DNA from: Bacillus sp. CECT 9360
Lineage (GTDB): Bacteria; Bacillota; Bacilli; Bacillales; DSM-1321
NCBI RefSeq assembly: GCF_918741275.1
Contig: NZ_CAKKNA010000012.1
Span: 43,104-107,103, forward strand
Length of the DNA: 64,000 nucleotides
Direction: 5' to 3'
Numbering within the stretch: the first letter of the stretch is position 1; every line of letters begins with the position of its first letter. A model generated the notes under the pieces. It had not been told where the DNA came from. It saw nothing but the letters and a program-made list of their open reading frames with translations, and did no database searches. A program made the position numbers and the translations under genes. Positions 27,345-38,012 of the stretch are shown one piece after another.

Positions 27345-27384
27345 AAAAACAGCCCTTATGTAGCGATTGCTAGGGCTGTTTTTC
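27345..27384 (+). terminator. Terminator after aroA
   Basis: AAAAACAGCCCT pairs with AGGGCTGTTTTT around a 15-nt loop. Confidence 0.88.
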
Positions 27385-27447
27385 TTGGTATAGATCACCA
27401 TATAGTACAAATTCTACAATTTTCGCCAAAAAGTAAGACAGATACAT

Positions 27448-27476
27448 TTGCAGTAAATGGGTTGCTGTCGTATGAT
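27448..27476 (+). promoter_or_regulatory. Sigma-A promoter candidate for ccpA
   Basis: TTGCAG, 17 nt, TATGAT, giving a leader of about 190 nt to the ccpA start. The rest of the 355-bp aroA-ccpA gap is A+T-rich and shows no further feature beyond the aroA terminator. Confidence 0.5.
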
Positions 27477-27671
27477 TATATACATAAAAGTGTGTTTTCT
27501 CATCGTAAATCATTTATTTGTTCCGATAATCTATCTATTATTGTTCAACCGTGAACATTCCATATTGTTATTCTTGCTTTTTTAATGCCCTATAGCAGAT
27601 AGAGATTGAAAAGAACCAAAATAAACAATTTATATTCAGGGAAAAATACAGGAAATGAAGGAGTGGTAAAA

Positions 27672-28673
27672 ATGAATAATATAACGATTTATGACGTGGC
27701 CCGTGAAGCTAGCGTCTCAATGGCCACGGTATCGCGAGTTGTTAACGGGAATCCGAATGTTAAACCGGCCACCAGAAAAAAGGTATTGGATGTCATTGAC
27801 CGCTTGGGTTACCGTCCGAATGCAGTAGCAAGAGGATTGGCAAGCAAAAAAACGACGACTGTCGGTGTAATCATCCCTGATATCTCCAGCATTTTCTACG
27901 CTGAATTGGCCAGGGGGATTGAAGATATCGCTACGATGTATAAATATAATATTATTTTAAGTAACTCAGACGAAAATCAAGAAAAAGAATTTCATTTATT
28001 AAATACGATGCTTGGCAAGCAAGTGGACGGCATTGTATTTATGGGTTCCAATATAACCAATGAGCATGTTGAGGAATTTCAAAAATCTCCTGTTCCAATT
28101 GTGCTTGCGGGATCTGTGGAAGACACCGGTCAGGTTCCTTCTGTGAATATTGATTATGAGGCGGCAGCTTTTGATTCTGTAACTTTCTTCGCTGAAAAGG
28201 GACACCGAAAGATTGCTTTTGTCAGCGGAAACCTGTCTGAGCCTATTAATGCAAAAAAATTAGCAGGCTATAAAAGAGGATTGAAGAGCGCGAATTTACC
28301 TTTCGACGAATCTTATGTGGTGGATGGGGATTATACATATGATTCAGGCATTGAATCATTTGATAGGCTTATTGAAGCATCCGAAAAACCGACAGCGATT
28401 ATTGTTGGTGCGGATGAGATGGCACTCGGAATCGTTCACGCAGCTCAGGATAAGGGTAATCAAGTTCCGGATGACTTTGAGGTAATCAGCTTTGATAACA
28501 CCCGCTTGACGCTGATGGTTCGCCCGCAAATCACAACCATTGTCCAGCCCCTTTATGATATCGGTGCTGTAGCCATGAGATTATTAACGAAATTGATGAA
28601 TAAGGAAATGGCGGATGAGCAGGAAAAGGTTGTCCTTCCACATCGGATAGAAAAACGTCAATCCACCAAATAA
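27672..28673 (+). CDS. ccpA: Catabolite control protein A
   Basis: LacI/GalR-family master regulator of carbon catabolite control; with HPr-Ser46-P it binds cre sites. The N-terminal helix-turn-helix [23 protein letters not shown] is followed by the hinge helix ARGLASKKT and the effector domain ([21 protein letters not shown]). ATG 27672 is chosen for the AAGGAGTGG site about 5-9 nt upstream; the frame from 27606 adds unrelated residues. Length is 333 aa. Targets likely in this window include ackA, with a good cre upstream. Confidence 0.96.
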   Translation: MNNITIYDVAREASVSMATVSRVVNGNPNVKPATRKKVLDVIDRLGYRPNAVARGLASKKTTTVGVIIPDISSIFYAELARGIEDIATMYKYNIILSNSDENQEKEFHLLNTMLGKQVDGIVFMGSNITNEHVEEFQKSPVPIVLAGSVEDTGQVPSVNIDYEAAAFDSVTFFAEKGHRKIAFVSGNLSEPINAKKLAGYKRGLKSANLPFDESYVVDGDYTYDSGIESFDRLIEASEKPTAIIVGADEMALGIVHAAQDKGNQVPDDFEVISFDNTRLTLMVRPQITTIVQPLYDIGAVAMRLLTKLMNKEMADEQEKVVLPHRIEKRQSTK

Positions 28674-28697
28674 AAAACGTCCCTCGGGACGTTTTTT
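28672..28697. terminator. Terminator between ccpA and acuC
   Basis: AAAAAACGTCCC pairs with GGGACGTTTTTT, with A and T runs on both sides, so it can serve both convergent genes. Confidence 0.9.
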
Positions 28698-28700
28698 GAT

Positions 28701-29888
28701 TCATTTAAAGCTTCCATTTGATGTCGAAGTCTTCCGATTAGATCTAATGGGATAGAGCGCTTTTTCAAGCGTTTGCTTGTTTTTTTCCATAATTTCAGGC
28801 TTGCGCGGGATTGGCTGATAGATGCCCGCGTGGTCTTCCCATTCCATAGGGAGTGTTACTGGAGACTCTGTTTGCCATTGTTCAATCCAATCCGGCGGTA
28901 GGGCCCCGGTGTTCTTTCTGTTCTCCGTCATTTCCAACCAGATCAAAGACCATGCCCTCGGAACGACACGCCAGATGTCATATCCCCCGCCGCCTACAGC
29001 TACCCAGCGGCCGTCACAGTACTCGTGGGCCATTTCATGAGCAAGCTTTGGTATTTCCTTGTATATCTTCATGGTTGAGGAAAGATGGGTCAACGGATCA
29101 TAATAATGGGCATCTGCCCCGTTTTGTGTCAGAATGACATCCGGTTTGAAAAACTCGGCTACTTCCCGGAATGCGGCGGTGTATGCTTCCAGCCAGGAAT
29201 CGTCCTCCGTAAAGGCATCGACAGGTATGTTGAATGAATAGCCATAGCCTTTTCCCTGACCCCGCTCATTGATGTTGCCGGTTCCGGGAAATAAATATCT
29301 CCCAGTTTCATGAATCGATAACGTACAAACATTGGGGTCATCGTAAAAGGACCATTGCACCCCGTCCCCATGATGGGCATCGGTATCAACATAGAGCACT
29401 CTTGCATTATATTTTTCCTGCATATATTTGATGGCAACTGAGCTATCATTATAGATGCAGAAGCCTGAGGCCTTCCCTCTGAAACCATGGTGAAGCCCGC
29501 CTCCCAGGTTCAATGCATGCTTTGTCTGACCAGTCATCACTTGGTCGACCGCAGTCAAGGTACCCCCGACAAGCAGTGCACTTGCTTCATGCATCATCGA
29601 AAAGATAGGTGTATCCTCCGTGCCGATTCCGAAATTTGCTCCCTTTTCCTCTGAGAGCTTACCTTGCCCGGCAAGCTTGATAGCGTTTACATACCCTGGG
29701 TCATGAATGAGCTCCAGCTCTTCATCCGTAGCTATTCTTGGTTCAACAATATCCTCGTTAGTGATTGCATGGTGTTTTTTTAATAAATCAAGCGTTAATT
29801 GCAGCCTTTTCTGGTTAAAGGGATGTTTGTCACTGAACTTATAAGTTAAAAGTGCATCGGAGTAGACAAACACTGCATTTTTCTTCAT
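28701..29888 (-). CDS. acuC: AcuC, acetyl-CoA synthetase deacetylase
   Basis: Class I/II histone-deacetylase-like zinc amidohydrolase that removes the acetyl group from acetylated AcsA and restores its activity. Motifs include LGGGLHHGF, YVDTDAHHGDGVQ with the zinc Asp/His, LSIHETGRYLFPGTG, and the late GGGGYDIWRV. ATG 29888 is favoured: GGGGAT lies upstream and it gives a 4-nt ATGA overlap with the acuB stop. Length is 395 aa. Third gene of acuABC. Confidence 0.92.
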   Translation of the reverse strand: MKKNAVFVYSDALLTYKFSDKHPFNQKRLQLTLDLLKKHHAITNEDIVEPRIATDEELELIHDPGYVNAIKLAGQGKLSEEKGANFGIGTEDTPIFSMMHEASALLVGGTLTAVDQVMTGQTKHALNLGGGLHHGFRGKASGFCIYNDSSVAIKYMQEKYNARVLYVDTDAHHGDGVQWSFYDDPNVCTLSIHETGRYLFPGTGNINERGQGKGYGYSFNIPVDAFTEDDSWLEAYTAAFREVAEFFKPDVILTQNGADAHYYDPLTHLSSTMKIYKEIPKLAHEMAHEYCDGRWVAVGGGGYDIWRVVPRAWSLIWLEMTENRKNTGALPPDWIEQWQTESPVTLPMEWEDHAGIYQPIPRKPEIMEKNKQTLEKALYPIRSNRKTSTSNGSFK

Positions 29889-30532
29889 GAAGGGATCCCC
29901 GGTAAACTTGGCCACAAAATTGTGTAGCCTTCATTTTTTAAATCCTCCACCACCATAAATGGATTCATTGTTTGGATACGAATTACAAGGACTTTATACG
30001 CTTCATCGTTTTTGTATGGGTATAGGAGCACACTTTGGATATTGGCATTTCTTTTTTTGATAATCGACGAAATCTCGTGAAGCATTCCTGCCTTATTCGG
30101 AACCTTTACTTCAATCTGGGAGCCCGGCTGAAGTGCTCCAGTCAGTTCTACATAGCAATGCAATAAATCAGTTCCGGTTAACATCCCTACTAATCTATTT
30201 TCTTTTACAATCGGGAGACAGCTTATACGATTTTCATAAAATACAGCGCCAACTTCCTCTACGAAGTCCAGAGGATGACCAGTGATGAGATCGGTTTTCA
30301 TAATCGTGCCAAGCGGCTTTTGCAAATCTTCTTTGAATTCTTCTGTACGGAAAATAGAGGGTGCCGCCACGCGAATATCTTTGTCACTGACTAAACCAAT
30401 AAGTTGGAATTGATCATTCACAATCGGAATATGCCGGATTTGCTTTTCCTTTATTATTATGACGGCCTCATGTATTGTATCGGTTTCCCTAAGAGTGATC
30501 ATGTCTTTTATCATGATTTCTTCAACTTTCAT
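29885..30532 (-). CDS. acuB: AcuB, CBS-pair and ACT domain protein
   Basis: A 215-residue protein with two N-terminal CBS domains (about residues 1-60 and 75-135; second begins at MKTDLITGHP) and a C-terminal ACT-like domain (about 138-210, VKVPNKAGMLHEISSII). CBS pairs bind adenine nucleotides and ACT domains amino acids, suggesting a sensor that tunes the acetoin/acetate module; its exact action is not established. It lies between acuA and acuC, overlapping acuC by 4 nt. Confidence 0.9.
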   Translation of the reverse strand: MKVEEIMIKDMITLRETDTIHEAVIIIKEKQIRHIPIVNDQFQLIGLVSDKDIRVAAPSIFRTEEFKEDLQKPLGTIMKTDLITGHPLDFVEEVGAVFYENRISCLPIVKENRLVGMLTGTDLLHCYVELTGALQPGSQIEVKVPNKAGMLHEISSIIKKRNANIQSVLLYPYKNDEAYKVLVIRIQTMNPFMVVEDLKNEGYTILWPSLPGIPS

Positions 30533-30557
30533 CCTATAAGCCTCCTTTGTTTCCGGT

Positions 30558-31190
30558 TTAATACATAAAGCGATTCATAAATCGCAGTTGGTCGAACTTT
30601 TGTACGGATTCCGGAGGGACTCTTTTCCCAATGCGGGCCATAAGGCAATTTGCGGGGTGGGAACTGATTTCCGGATCGTCTGTGGCGTAATAAACGAGTC
30701 CGCCCGCACTCATCATTTTTTCCATGACTTTGCGATAATCCCAAACATTCAACCCTGTCCCTTTAAGGTCCCAATGCCAATAATATTCAGTAGTAATGAC
30801 AATGAAATCCTCCATGGCATCATCCATCATGGAAACAATCAGAAGATTTTTTCCAACCTTTGCCCCGCGGAATTCAGGGATTACCTCAATCGCGCCCAGT
30901 TCAATTAAATCTTCCATTTCGATCTCCGACCATCTCTCTAATGGATCCGGGTACAAATAGGTTACATAACCAACGATTGTATCTTTATGCCTAGCTATAA
31001 TGATCCGTCCTTCGGGAAGGTCGGCAATTTCAATTAAAGCCTTATGCTGCTGGGCAGGGGTGCGGAAAGCTACTAAATCATCGTGAAATTCATACATTTT
31101 CATTTTTTCGGATGAAACCGGTCCTTCAATAATTAGTGGACCGTGTGCCGTTTTCAATTCCTTGGCATTATACGTTTTTTTATGATCCAT
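30558..31190 (-). CDS. acuA: AcuA, protein lysine acetyltransferase
   Basis: GNAT-family acetyltransferase that acetylates and inactivates acetyl-CoA synthetase AcsA. The acetyl-CoA binding region is seen around EVIPEFRGAKVGKNLL (about residue 103-118), with IVGYVTYLY before it. Length 210 aa. It is the first gene of acuABC and is divergent from its target acsA, about 200 bp away, an arrangement conserved in Bacillus. Confidence 0.93.
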   Translation of the reverse strand: MDHKKTYNAKELKTAHGPLIIEGPVSSEKMKMYEFHDDLVAFRTPAQQHKALIEIADLPEGRIIIARHKDTIVGYVTYLYPDPLERWSEIEMEDLIELGAIEVIPEFRGAKVGKNLLIVSMMDDAMEDFIVITTEYYWHWDLKGTGLNVWDYRKVMEKMMSAGGLVYYATDDPEISSHPANCLMARIGKRVPPESVQKFDQLRFMNRFMY

Positions 31191-31329
31191 ATCTTCACCA
31201 CCTATGTAAAGTAGTCCTTTTCATTATACATAAAAAGCAGGGTGGAAAAACCAAAACTTTTATGTACATTCTTGTTTAATCTATTTCTAATAAATTGCTA
31301 TCTTAATATAAAATTAAATATTTAAAAAA

Positions 31330-31358
31330 TTGAGAAAAAATTACTTCTATAATATAAT
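31330..31358 (+). promoter_or_regulatory. Sigma-A promoter of acsA
   Basis: TTGAGA, exactly 17 nt, perfect TATAAT, 37 nt before the acsA start. No clear cre was found in the acuA-acsA gap. Confidence 0.75.
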
Positions 31359-31394
31359 AGATAGTGTAATGTCGATCAAAGGGGGATATGGAAT

Positions 31395-33116
31395 ATGAAA
31401 GTGGAAGCGCTACCAGTAGTTATGGGAGAATTCAACCTGCAGAATTACGAAAAAACGTACAAGCAATTTGACTGGTCAGAAACCGAAAAAGAATTTTCCT
31501 GGTCTGAAACAGGAAAAGTGAATCTCGCGTATGAAGCAATCGACCGCCATGCAGAATCGCATAAGAAAAACAAGGTGGCCTTGTATTACAAGGATGGACA
31601 ACGGGACGAAAAGTATACCTTCAAGGATATGAAGGACTATTCAAACAAGGCAGGAAATGTTCTGAAAACTTTTGGCGATGTGGAAAAAGGTGATCGTGTC
31701 TTTATTTTCATGCCTCGGTCCCCGGAGCTTTATTTCGCCCTCTTGGGGGTCATTAAGCTTGGTGCAATTGTCGGTCCGCTTTTCGAAGCATTCATGGAAG
31801 GCGCCGTCAAAGACAGGCTCGAAGACAGCGAAGCAAAAGTGTTAATAACCACTCCTGATTTGTTATCGAGAGTTCCGGTCAAAGATCTTCCCGCTTTAAA
31901 GCATATTTTCCTTGTCGGCGAAAACATTGAAGAAGATGGAACCCTTTATTATGATTTCAACAAAAGATTGAAAGAGGCTGATAAACAGTTAGCTGTTGAG
32001 TGGGTCGACCGGAACGATGGGTTAATTCTTCACTACACTTCCGGTTCAACAGGAAAGCCTAAAGGTGTCCTTCATGTGCATAATGCCATGATCCAACATT
32101 ATCAAACAGCTAAATGGGTGCTGGATTTACGCGATGACGACGTATATTGGTGTACGGCGGACCCAGGATGGGTGACTGGTACATCTTATGGTATTTTCGG
32201 TCCATGGCTTACGGGAACGTCCAATGTAATTGTGGGCGGCCGTTTTAAACCGGAATCGTGGTATCAAACCATTGAAGACTTTGGCGTCACGGTTTGGTAT
32301 AGTGCACCGACTGCTTTCCGCATGCTTATGGGAGCGGGGGACGAGATTGTGAAGAATTTTGATTTAAGTTCCCTCCGTCATGTCCTGAGCGTTGGGGAAC
32401 CATTGAATCCTGAGGTAGTGCGCTGGGGCATGAAAGTCTTCCAGAAGCGGATCCATGACACATGGTGGATGACTGAAACTGGCGCCCAGGTTATTTGTAA
32501 CTATCCCGCAATGGAAATTAGACCGGGTTCGATGGGCAAACCAATTCCCGGTGTTGAAGCGGCTATTGTCGATGATCAAGGGAATGAGCTGCCACCGCAC
32601 AGAATGGGGAACCTTGCGATTAAAAAAGGCTGGCCATCGATGATGAGCCAAATCTGGAATAACCCGCAAAAGTATGAATCTTATTTCATGCCTGGCGATT
32701 GGTACGTTTCAGGCGATTCGGCTTACATGGATGAAGATGGCTATTTCTGGTTCCAAGGCCGAGTTGATGATGTCATTATGACATCAGGGGAGCGTGTTGG
32801 CCCGTTTGAAGTAGAAAGCAAGCTGGTTGAACATCCCGCTATTGCTGAAGCTGGCGTAATCGGAAAGCCAGACCCGATTCGTGGCGAAATCATCAAAGCA
32901 TTCATCGCCCTTCGCGACGGGTATGATCCAAGTGATGAGCTTATTGAAGAAATTCGCCAGTTTGTTAAGAAGGGCCTCGCTGCACATGCGGCTCCTCGTG
33001 AAATCGAATTCCGCGACAAGCTTCCGAAAACGCGCAGTGGTAAAATCATGCGCCGTGTCTTAAAAGCGTGGGAGCTTGACCTGCCAACAGGTGACCTATC
33101 GACCATGGAGGACTAA
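31395..33116 (+). CDS. acsA: Acetyl-CoA synthetase (AMP-forming)
   Basis: Converts acetate, ATP and CoA to acetyl-CoA via acetyl-AMP, allowing reuse of excreted acetate. ANL-superfamily motifs: YTSGSTGKPKG (about residue 216), WWMTETG (about 358), YVSGDSAYMDEDGYFWFQGR (about 437-456) and the C-terminal PKTRSGKIMRR with Lys550, the residue equivalent to the lysine acetylated by AcuA in B. subtilis. Length (573 aa) matches. AAAGGGGGATATGG precedes the ATG. Confidence 0.95.
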   Translation: MKVEALPVVMGEFNLQNYEKTYKQFDWSETEKEFSWSETGKVNLAYEAIDRHAESHKKNKVALYYKDGQRDEKYTFKDMKDYSNKAGNVLKTFGDVEKGDRVFIFMPRSPELYFALLGVIKLGAIVGPLFEAFMEGAVKDRLEDSEAKVLITTPDLLSRVPVKDLPALKHIFLVGENIEEDGTLYYDFNKRLKEADKQLAVEWVDRNDGLILHYTSGSTGKPKGVLHVHNAMIQHYQTAKWVLDLRDDDVYWCTADPGWVTGTSYGIFGPWLTGTSNVIVGGRFKPESWYQTIEDFGVTVWYSAPTAFRMLMGAGDEIVKNFDLSSLRHVLSVGEPLNPEVVRWGMKVFQKRIHDTWWMTETGAQVICNYPAMEIRPGSMGKPIPGVEAAIVDDQGNELPPHRMGNLAIKKGWPSMMSQIWNNPQKYESYFMPGDWYVSGDSAYMDEDGYFWFQGRVDDVIMTSGERVGPFEVESKLVEHPAIAEAGVIGKPDPIRGEIIKAFIALRDGYDPSDELIEEIRQFVKKGLAAHAAPREIEFRDKLPKTRSGKIMRRVLKAWELDLPTGDLSTMED

Positions 33117-33148
33117 GCTGCACTCTTTCAATAGACTAACTTTAAATC

Positions 33149-33186
33149 AAAAAAAATGACGTGCAAATGGGCACGTCATTTTTTTT
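33149..33186. terminator. Terminator after acsA
   Basis: ATGACGTGC pairs with GCACGTCAT, 6-nt loop, flanked by eight As and eight Ts; works in both directions. Confidence 0.9.
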
Positions 33187-33250
33187 GCAGAAAAGAAAGT
33201 ATAAACTTTCCTTTCTGCATAAGTGCAACTTCGTCTAATCTCCGCCTTAC

Positions 33251-33281
33251 GGCTCGTCAATCGACGAGTTTTCTTTATTAT
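33251..33281. repeat. 31-bp repeat with CTCGTC/GACGAG hairpin, copy 1
   Basis: This hairpin with a T-rich tail is identical over 31 bp to 50281-50311. Here it overlaps the stop codon of the PBP gene on the minus strand, where its T tail points the other way, so it is not an obvious terminator for that gene. Confidence 0.8.
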
Positions 33282-36160
33282 GCATCTGGATTTTCAGGGA
33301 CTGCAGGATCTGCAGGAGGTGCCTCTGGTTCTGGTTTAGGTTCCTCCACAGGTTTAGGAACAGCAGGCTTTGGTTTGTTTTCTTTAGGCTTTTCTGTTTT
33401 AGGTTTATCTGCTGAGACTTGTTTCCCATCCTTTGAAACGATGTTGGATGGAGCCGACTCTTTTCCGGCAATGTCAACCGCGGTTACATAATAAGAACCG
33501 CCTCCACCGCTAAACGACAACTTGCCGCCCGCATTGATGCTGGCTACTTTTCTGCCGTTATTATAAACCCTATATCCAATGACATCGCCTTCCGGGTGTT
33601 TGCCCCAAACGATTGTATTTCCTTTTATACTGGCGGAAAGTGGACTAGGCGCTTTTCCGTTGTCGTTCAGCACGGCATTGGACGATAACGTACTTCCGCT
33701 GCCCTTTTTAAAGCCGTGGAATATCGACCCGGGATCGATCACATAGTTCCCGCCAATCTGCTCGAAGTTACTAAGACTTACAGTGAAACCACCGCTCGTA
33801 AATTCACTTGGAGTGGAAGGAAGCGCCGCGTATCTTTTGCTTCCGATTTGAACGAATCTGCCGAAGCCTGAGAAGCTATTATCCGTTTGGCCCGGAACAA
33901 ATTTTGCGATAAATAGATCTGTTTGTACCATCCCAGCTTTTGAACAGGCATCTGATGGCAATAAACCTGAAACTGCACAGAAGGAACGTCTAACAATTCC
34001 ACCCGGCATTTCAAATCTTTTCTGCGGAGCGACCAATTCAGGCTGCACCTTATAGGCTGCATTCATTAATTGCGCCCACAAGTTAATATTCCTTTTGCTG
34101 TAAGACACTCCACGATAATTCTGTTCAAGCGATTTAGGAGTATCATAGCCAATCCACGTACCGAATGTTACATTTGGATTGGAAGCGACAAACCAGGCAT
34201 CTTTGTACTCCTGTGTGGTTCCGGTCTTGCCGGCCCAATCGGCTGAGAATGCAAGACGGCCCCTTAGGGAAGCGGCAGTTCCGCTTGAGACGACATCCCT
34301 CATCATGTCTATCGTTAGGTATGAAGCCTGTGGTGTAAAGACATCAACCGGTTTAGCCTTATGCTGGTAAATGACCTTTCCGTCTTTCGTTTCAATTTTA
34401 TCGATCATATAGGCATCAACGAATTTCCCGCTGTTCGCGAAGGTGGCATAGGCGTTAACGTTTTCTTCTACCGTTACTCCGTCCTCCATTCCGCCAAGGG
34501 AAAGGGAGAGATTCGTATGGTCGACTGGATGGAGACTTGTGAAGCCCATTTTTTCAAGATATTTAGTAGGTTTTTGATTCATAATATCCTTATAAAATAA
34601 TGCAGCCGGTACGTTATAAGATTTTGCAAGAGCCTCCCTGGCTGTACTTAATCCCGTATACCCCCCGCCATAATTGTTCGGATAGGGGTTTGAAGAACGA
34701 GGATTCATCCTAACCGGCACATTTACTTTTACAGAACCAGGCGCGAGTTTCCCAAGTTCAATCCCCGGTCCATAAACAAGAAGCGGCTTCATCGTTGAAC
34801 CATTTGGGCGAGTGGCAACGGTAGCGTGGTTCGTCTGTTCCCGGTCATGATCCCGTCCGCCGACGAAGCTGATGACTTTTCCGGTCTTGTTTTCGATTAA
34901 CACAGCGCCTGTTTCGACCGGCTCCATAACCGTTTTCGTCTTATTCGTTTCTGGATCTGTTACCTCTTCAGGTCTCGCGCTTCCATAGTATTGATAGTTC
35001 TTAGCAACCTTCTCCATTTGATCGTAGATCTTTTTGTCGATGGTTGAATGGATTTTATAACCGTTCTGACGCAGGTTACGGTTAGCGAGTGTTACATATT
35101 GCTCTTTTAAATCTTTATCTTTCTTTAGTTCGCTTTCTTCGTAGCCGTCTTCCTTGGCGAGGATCTTTGAAAGAATTTCAATGGATCTTTTTTCGATTTC
35201 ATAAGTGACCCATGGGTAATCCTCGATTGGAGAAGGCTTCTTGCCGATAAAATCTTTCGTTAAATCATATTTCAAAGCGTCCTGATATTCTTTCTCGGTA
35301 ATATAGTTACCGTCACGCATCCGTTTCAGGACCGTTTTCATCCGGTTTTGACCGGGCTCTAAATTTTCCTTAATCGTCCCTTGCGGTGTATAAGGCGTGT
35401 AGCCGAAAGGGCTTTGTGGCAGCCCGGCAATGAACGCAGATTGCGGAATGTTCAGGTCTTTTGCATCCTTGCCAAAAATTCCTTCTGCAGCTGACTGAAC
35501 ACCTGCAATGTTTTGTCCGGATGAATTTCTTCCGAAAGTGGACACATTAAGATACGTTTGCATAATTTCATCTTTTTCCAAGAATTTTTCAACGCGAAGA
35601 GCAAGCAGAATCTCTTTTGCTTTCCTTTCAAAAGAAACTTCATTGGTAAGTACTTGATTTTTGATCAATTGCTGTGTCAGCGTACTTCCACCAGACTGGA
35701 CGGCGGAGTTTGTCATTTCCTGATACAACGCCCGCATGATTGCTTTAGGAACGACGCCGTCATGCTCATAAAAATATTCGTCCTCTGTTGCGATTACCGC
35801 ATTGCGAAGATGCTGTGATACCTGATCTAACGCAACCTCCTCACGCTCTAAATCGGTTTGAAGCTTGCCGAGGTATACATTATTCGCAAAGTATATTTCA
35901 GAGGTTTCCTCGTAGTTGTAAATGTCTTTTTTTAGCTCAGTCTCTGTCCGAACAGGCTCATCCTTAACCATGGCTGCAAAATAACCCGCACCGACACCTC
36001 CAGCGAAAGAGAAGCCAAGCACCGTTAATATAATGAACAAAAGCAGTAAATTCCAAACTACCCCATATGTAATCCGAGAATATTTTCTCGTCTTTTTGTT
36101 TTGAAGAAATTCGGTGAATTTCCTCCATTTAGATGGCAATTGATTTAGAAAATTTTTCAT
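33278..36160 (-). CDS. Class A penicillin-binding protein
   Basis: Bifunctional peptidoglycan synthase, 960 aa. A cytoplasmic basic segment and one membrane anchor (about residues 33-63) precede the GT51 glycosyltransferase domain (EDEYFYEHDG at 126; GGSTLTQQL at 157) and the transpeptidase domain with S455TMK, S514YN and K645TGT. Residues ~820-910 look like a fibronectin type III domain, and 912-960 form a Lys/Pro/Glu-rich tail. Related Bacillus PBP1-type proteins have similar tails. It lies between acsA and tyrS and is transcribed alone, divergently from the tyrS T-box. Confidence 0.92.
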   Translation of the reverse strand: MKNFLNQLPSKWRKFTEFLQNKKTRKYSRITYGVVWNLLLLFIILTVLGFSFAGGVGAGYFAAMVKDEPVRTETELKKDIYNYEETSEIYFANNVYLGKLQTDLEREEVALDQVSQHLRNAVIATEDEYFYEHDGVVPKAIMRALYQEMTNSAVQSGGSTLTQQLIKNQVLTNEVSFERKAKEILLALRVEKFLEKDEIMQTYLNVSTFGRNSSGQNIAGVQSAAEGIFGKDAKDLNIPQSAFIAGLPQSPFGYTPYTPQGTIKENLEPGQNRMKTVLKRMRDGNYITEKEYQDALKYDLTKDFIGKKPSPIEDYPWVTYEIEKRSIEILSKILAKEDGYEESELKKDKDLKEQYVTLANRNLRQNGYKIHSTIDKKIYDQMEKVAKNYQYYGSARPEEVTDPETNKTKTVMEPVETGAVLIENKTGKVISFVGGRDHDREQTNHATVATRPNGSTMKPLLVYGPGIELGKLAPGSVKVNVPVRMNPRSSNPYPNNYGGGYTGLSTAREALAKSYNVPAALFYKDIMNQKPTKYLEKMGFTSLHPVDHTNLSLSLGGMEDGVTVEENVNAYATFANSGKFVDAYMIDKIETKDGKVIYQHKAKPVDVFTPQASYLTIDMMRDVVSSGTAASLRGRLAFSADWAGKTGTTQEYKDAWFVASNPNVTFGTWIGYDTPKSLEQNYRGVSYSKRNINLWAQLMNAAYKVQPELVAPQKRFEMPGGIVRRSFCAVSGLLPSDACSKAGMVQTDLFIAKFVPGQTDNSFSGFGRFVQIGSKRYAALPSTPSEFTSGGFTVSLSNFEQIGGNYVIDPGSIFHGFKKGSGSTLSSNAVLNDNGKAPSPLSASIKGNTIVWGKHPEGDVIGYRVYNNGRKVASINAGGKLSFSGGGGSYYVTAVDIAGKESAPSNIVSKDGKQVSADKPKTEKPKENKPKPAVPKPVEEPKPEPEAPPADPAVPENPDA

Positions 36161-36329
36161 AGTGTCATCCCCCTAAAAATCACATATCATTATAGCATAT
36201 ATACTCAATGCAAGATGCTAATTTTCAACATTTTCCCAAAATCTCAGAGGAATATTGACAATCATTTTAATGTATGATAAAAATCAATATTAATGAAAAC
36301 TTTATTTAAAAGGCTATGACAGGATTCAG

Positions 36330-36547
36330 TAGTGACTCTATCACTGTTTTTAGAGAGCCGGTGGCAGGTGGAAACCGGTATATATAGAGAAGCGAATTAC
36401 CTCCTCGAGCATTTGCTGTGAACTTAGTAGCGGCAAACGGCAGCGACCGTTATCGTTTTAAGCGGAGGGCGTGTTTGATGTGTCCTCAAGTTGGGTGGTA
36501 CCGCGAATTCATTCGTCCCTTCATAATTTATGAAGGGGCGTTTTTTA
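36330..36547 (+). ncRNA. T-box leader of tyrS
   Basis: The leader contains the AG-bulge region (AGAGAGCCGGTGG), a specifier region with a TAC tyrosine codon at 36398-36400 (GAATTACC context), the T-box sequence TGGGTGGTACCGCG at 36492-36505 and a terminator hairpin CGTCCCTTCATAA...TGAAGGGGCG with a T run at 36514-36547. Uncharged tRNA-Tyr should stabilise the antiterminator and allow tyrS transcription. The 5' boundary is approximate; TTGACA at 36255 may be the promoter -35. Confidence 0.93.
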
Positions 36548-36577
36548 TTTGCTTTAAAATAATAATCACGATCATAA

Positions 36578-37846
<1,269 letters not shown>

Positions 37847-37851
37847 TAAGA

Positions 37852-37873
37852 AAGCCGGCCCGCGGGCCGGCTT
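37852..37873 (+). terminator. Stem-loop after tyrS
   Basis: AAGCCGGCCC pairs perfectly with GGGCCGGCTT across a 2-nt loop; the T run is short. Confidence 0.7.
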
Positions 37874-37878
37874 GATTT

Positions 37879-37979
37879 ATGGTTTCGTTTGAATGACAGG
37901 GACTTTCGTTTAAATGAAGGGAGTTTCCGTTTGAATCGCGGGCGTTTTCGTTTAAATGACCTAAACTTTCGTTTAAAAC
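37879..37979. repeat. Tandem array 3: 20-21-bp degenerate units
   Basis: About five units of 20-21 bp share TTTCGTTTRAATGA with variable G-rich or A-rich spacers. The array fills the gap between the tyrS stem-loop and the rpsD terminator. Confidence 0.85.
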
Positions 37980-38006
37980 AAAAACCCTCATCCAAAGATG
38001 AGGGTT
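37976..38006 (-). terminator. Terminator of rpsD
   Basis: AACCCTCATC pairs with GATGAGGGTT; the T run is on the minus strand, after rpsD. Confidence 0.85.
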
Positions 38007-38012
38007 CAGCTA

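Noticed and set aside
31191..31394. cre site between acuA and acsA
   Set aside because: I looked for TGWAANCGNTNWCA on both strands; the gap contains almost no CG dinucleotides and no acceptable match.
33156..33491. Gly/Ser-rich plus-strand frame over the PBP gene end
   Set aside because: It is the antisense shadow of the Pro/Lys/Glu-rich tail of the penicillin-binding protein.
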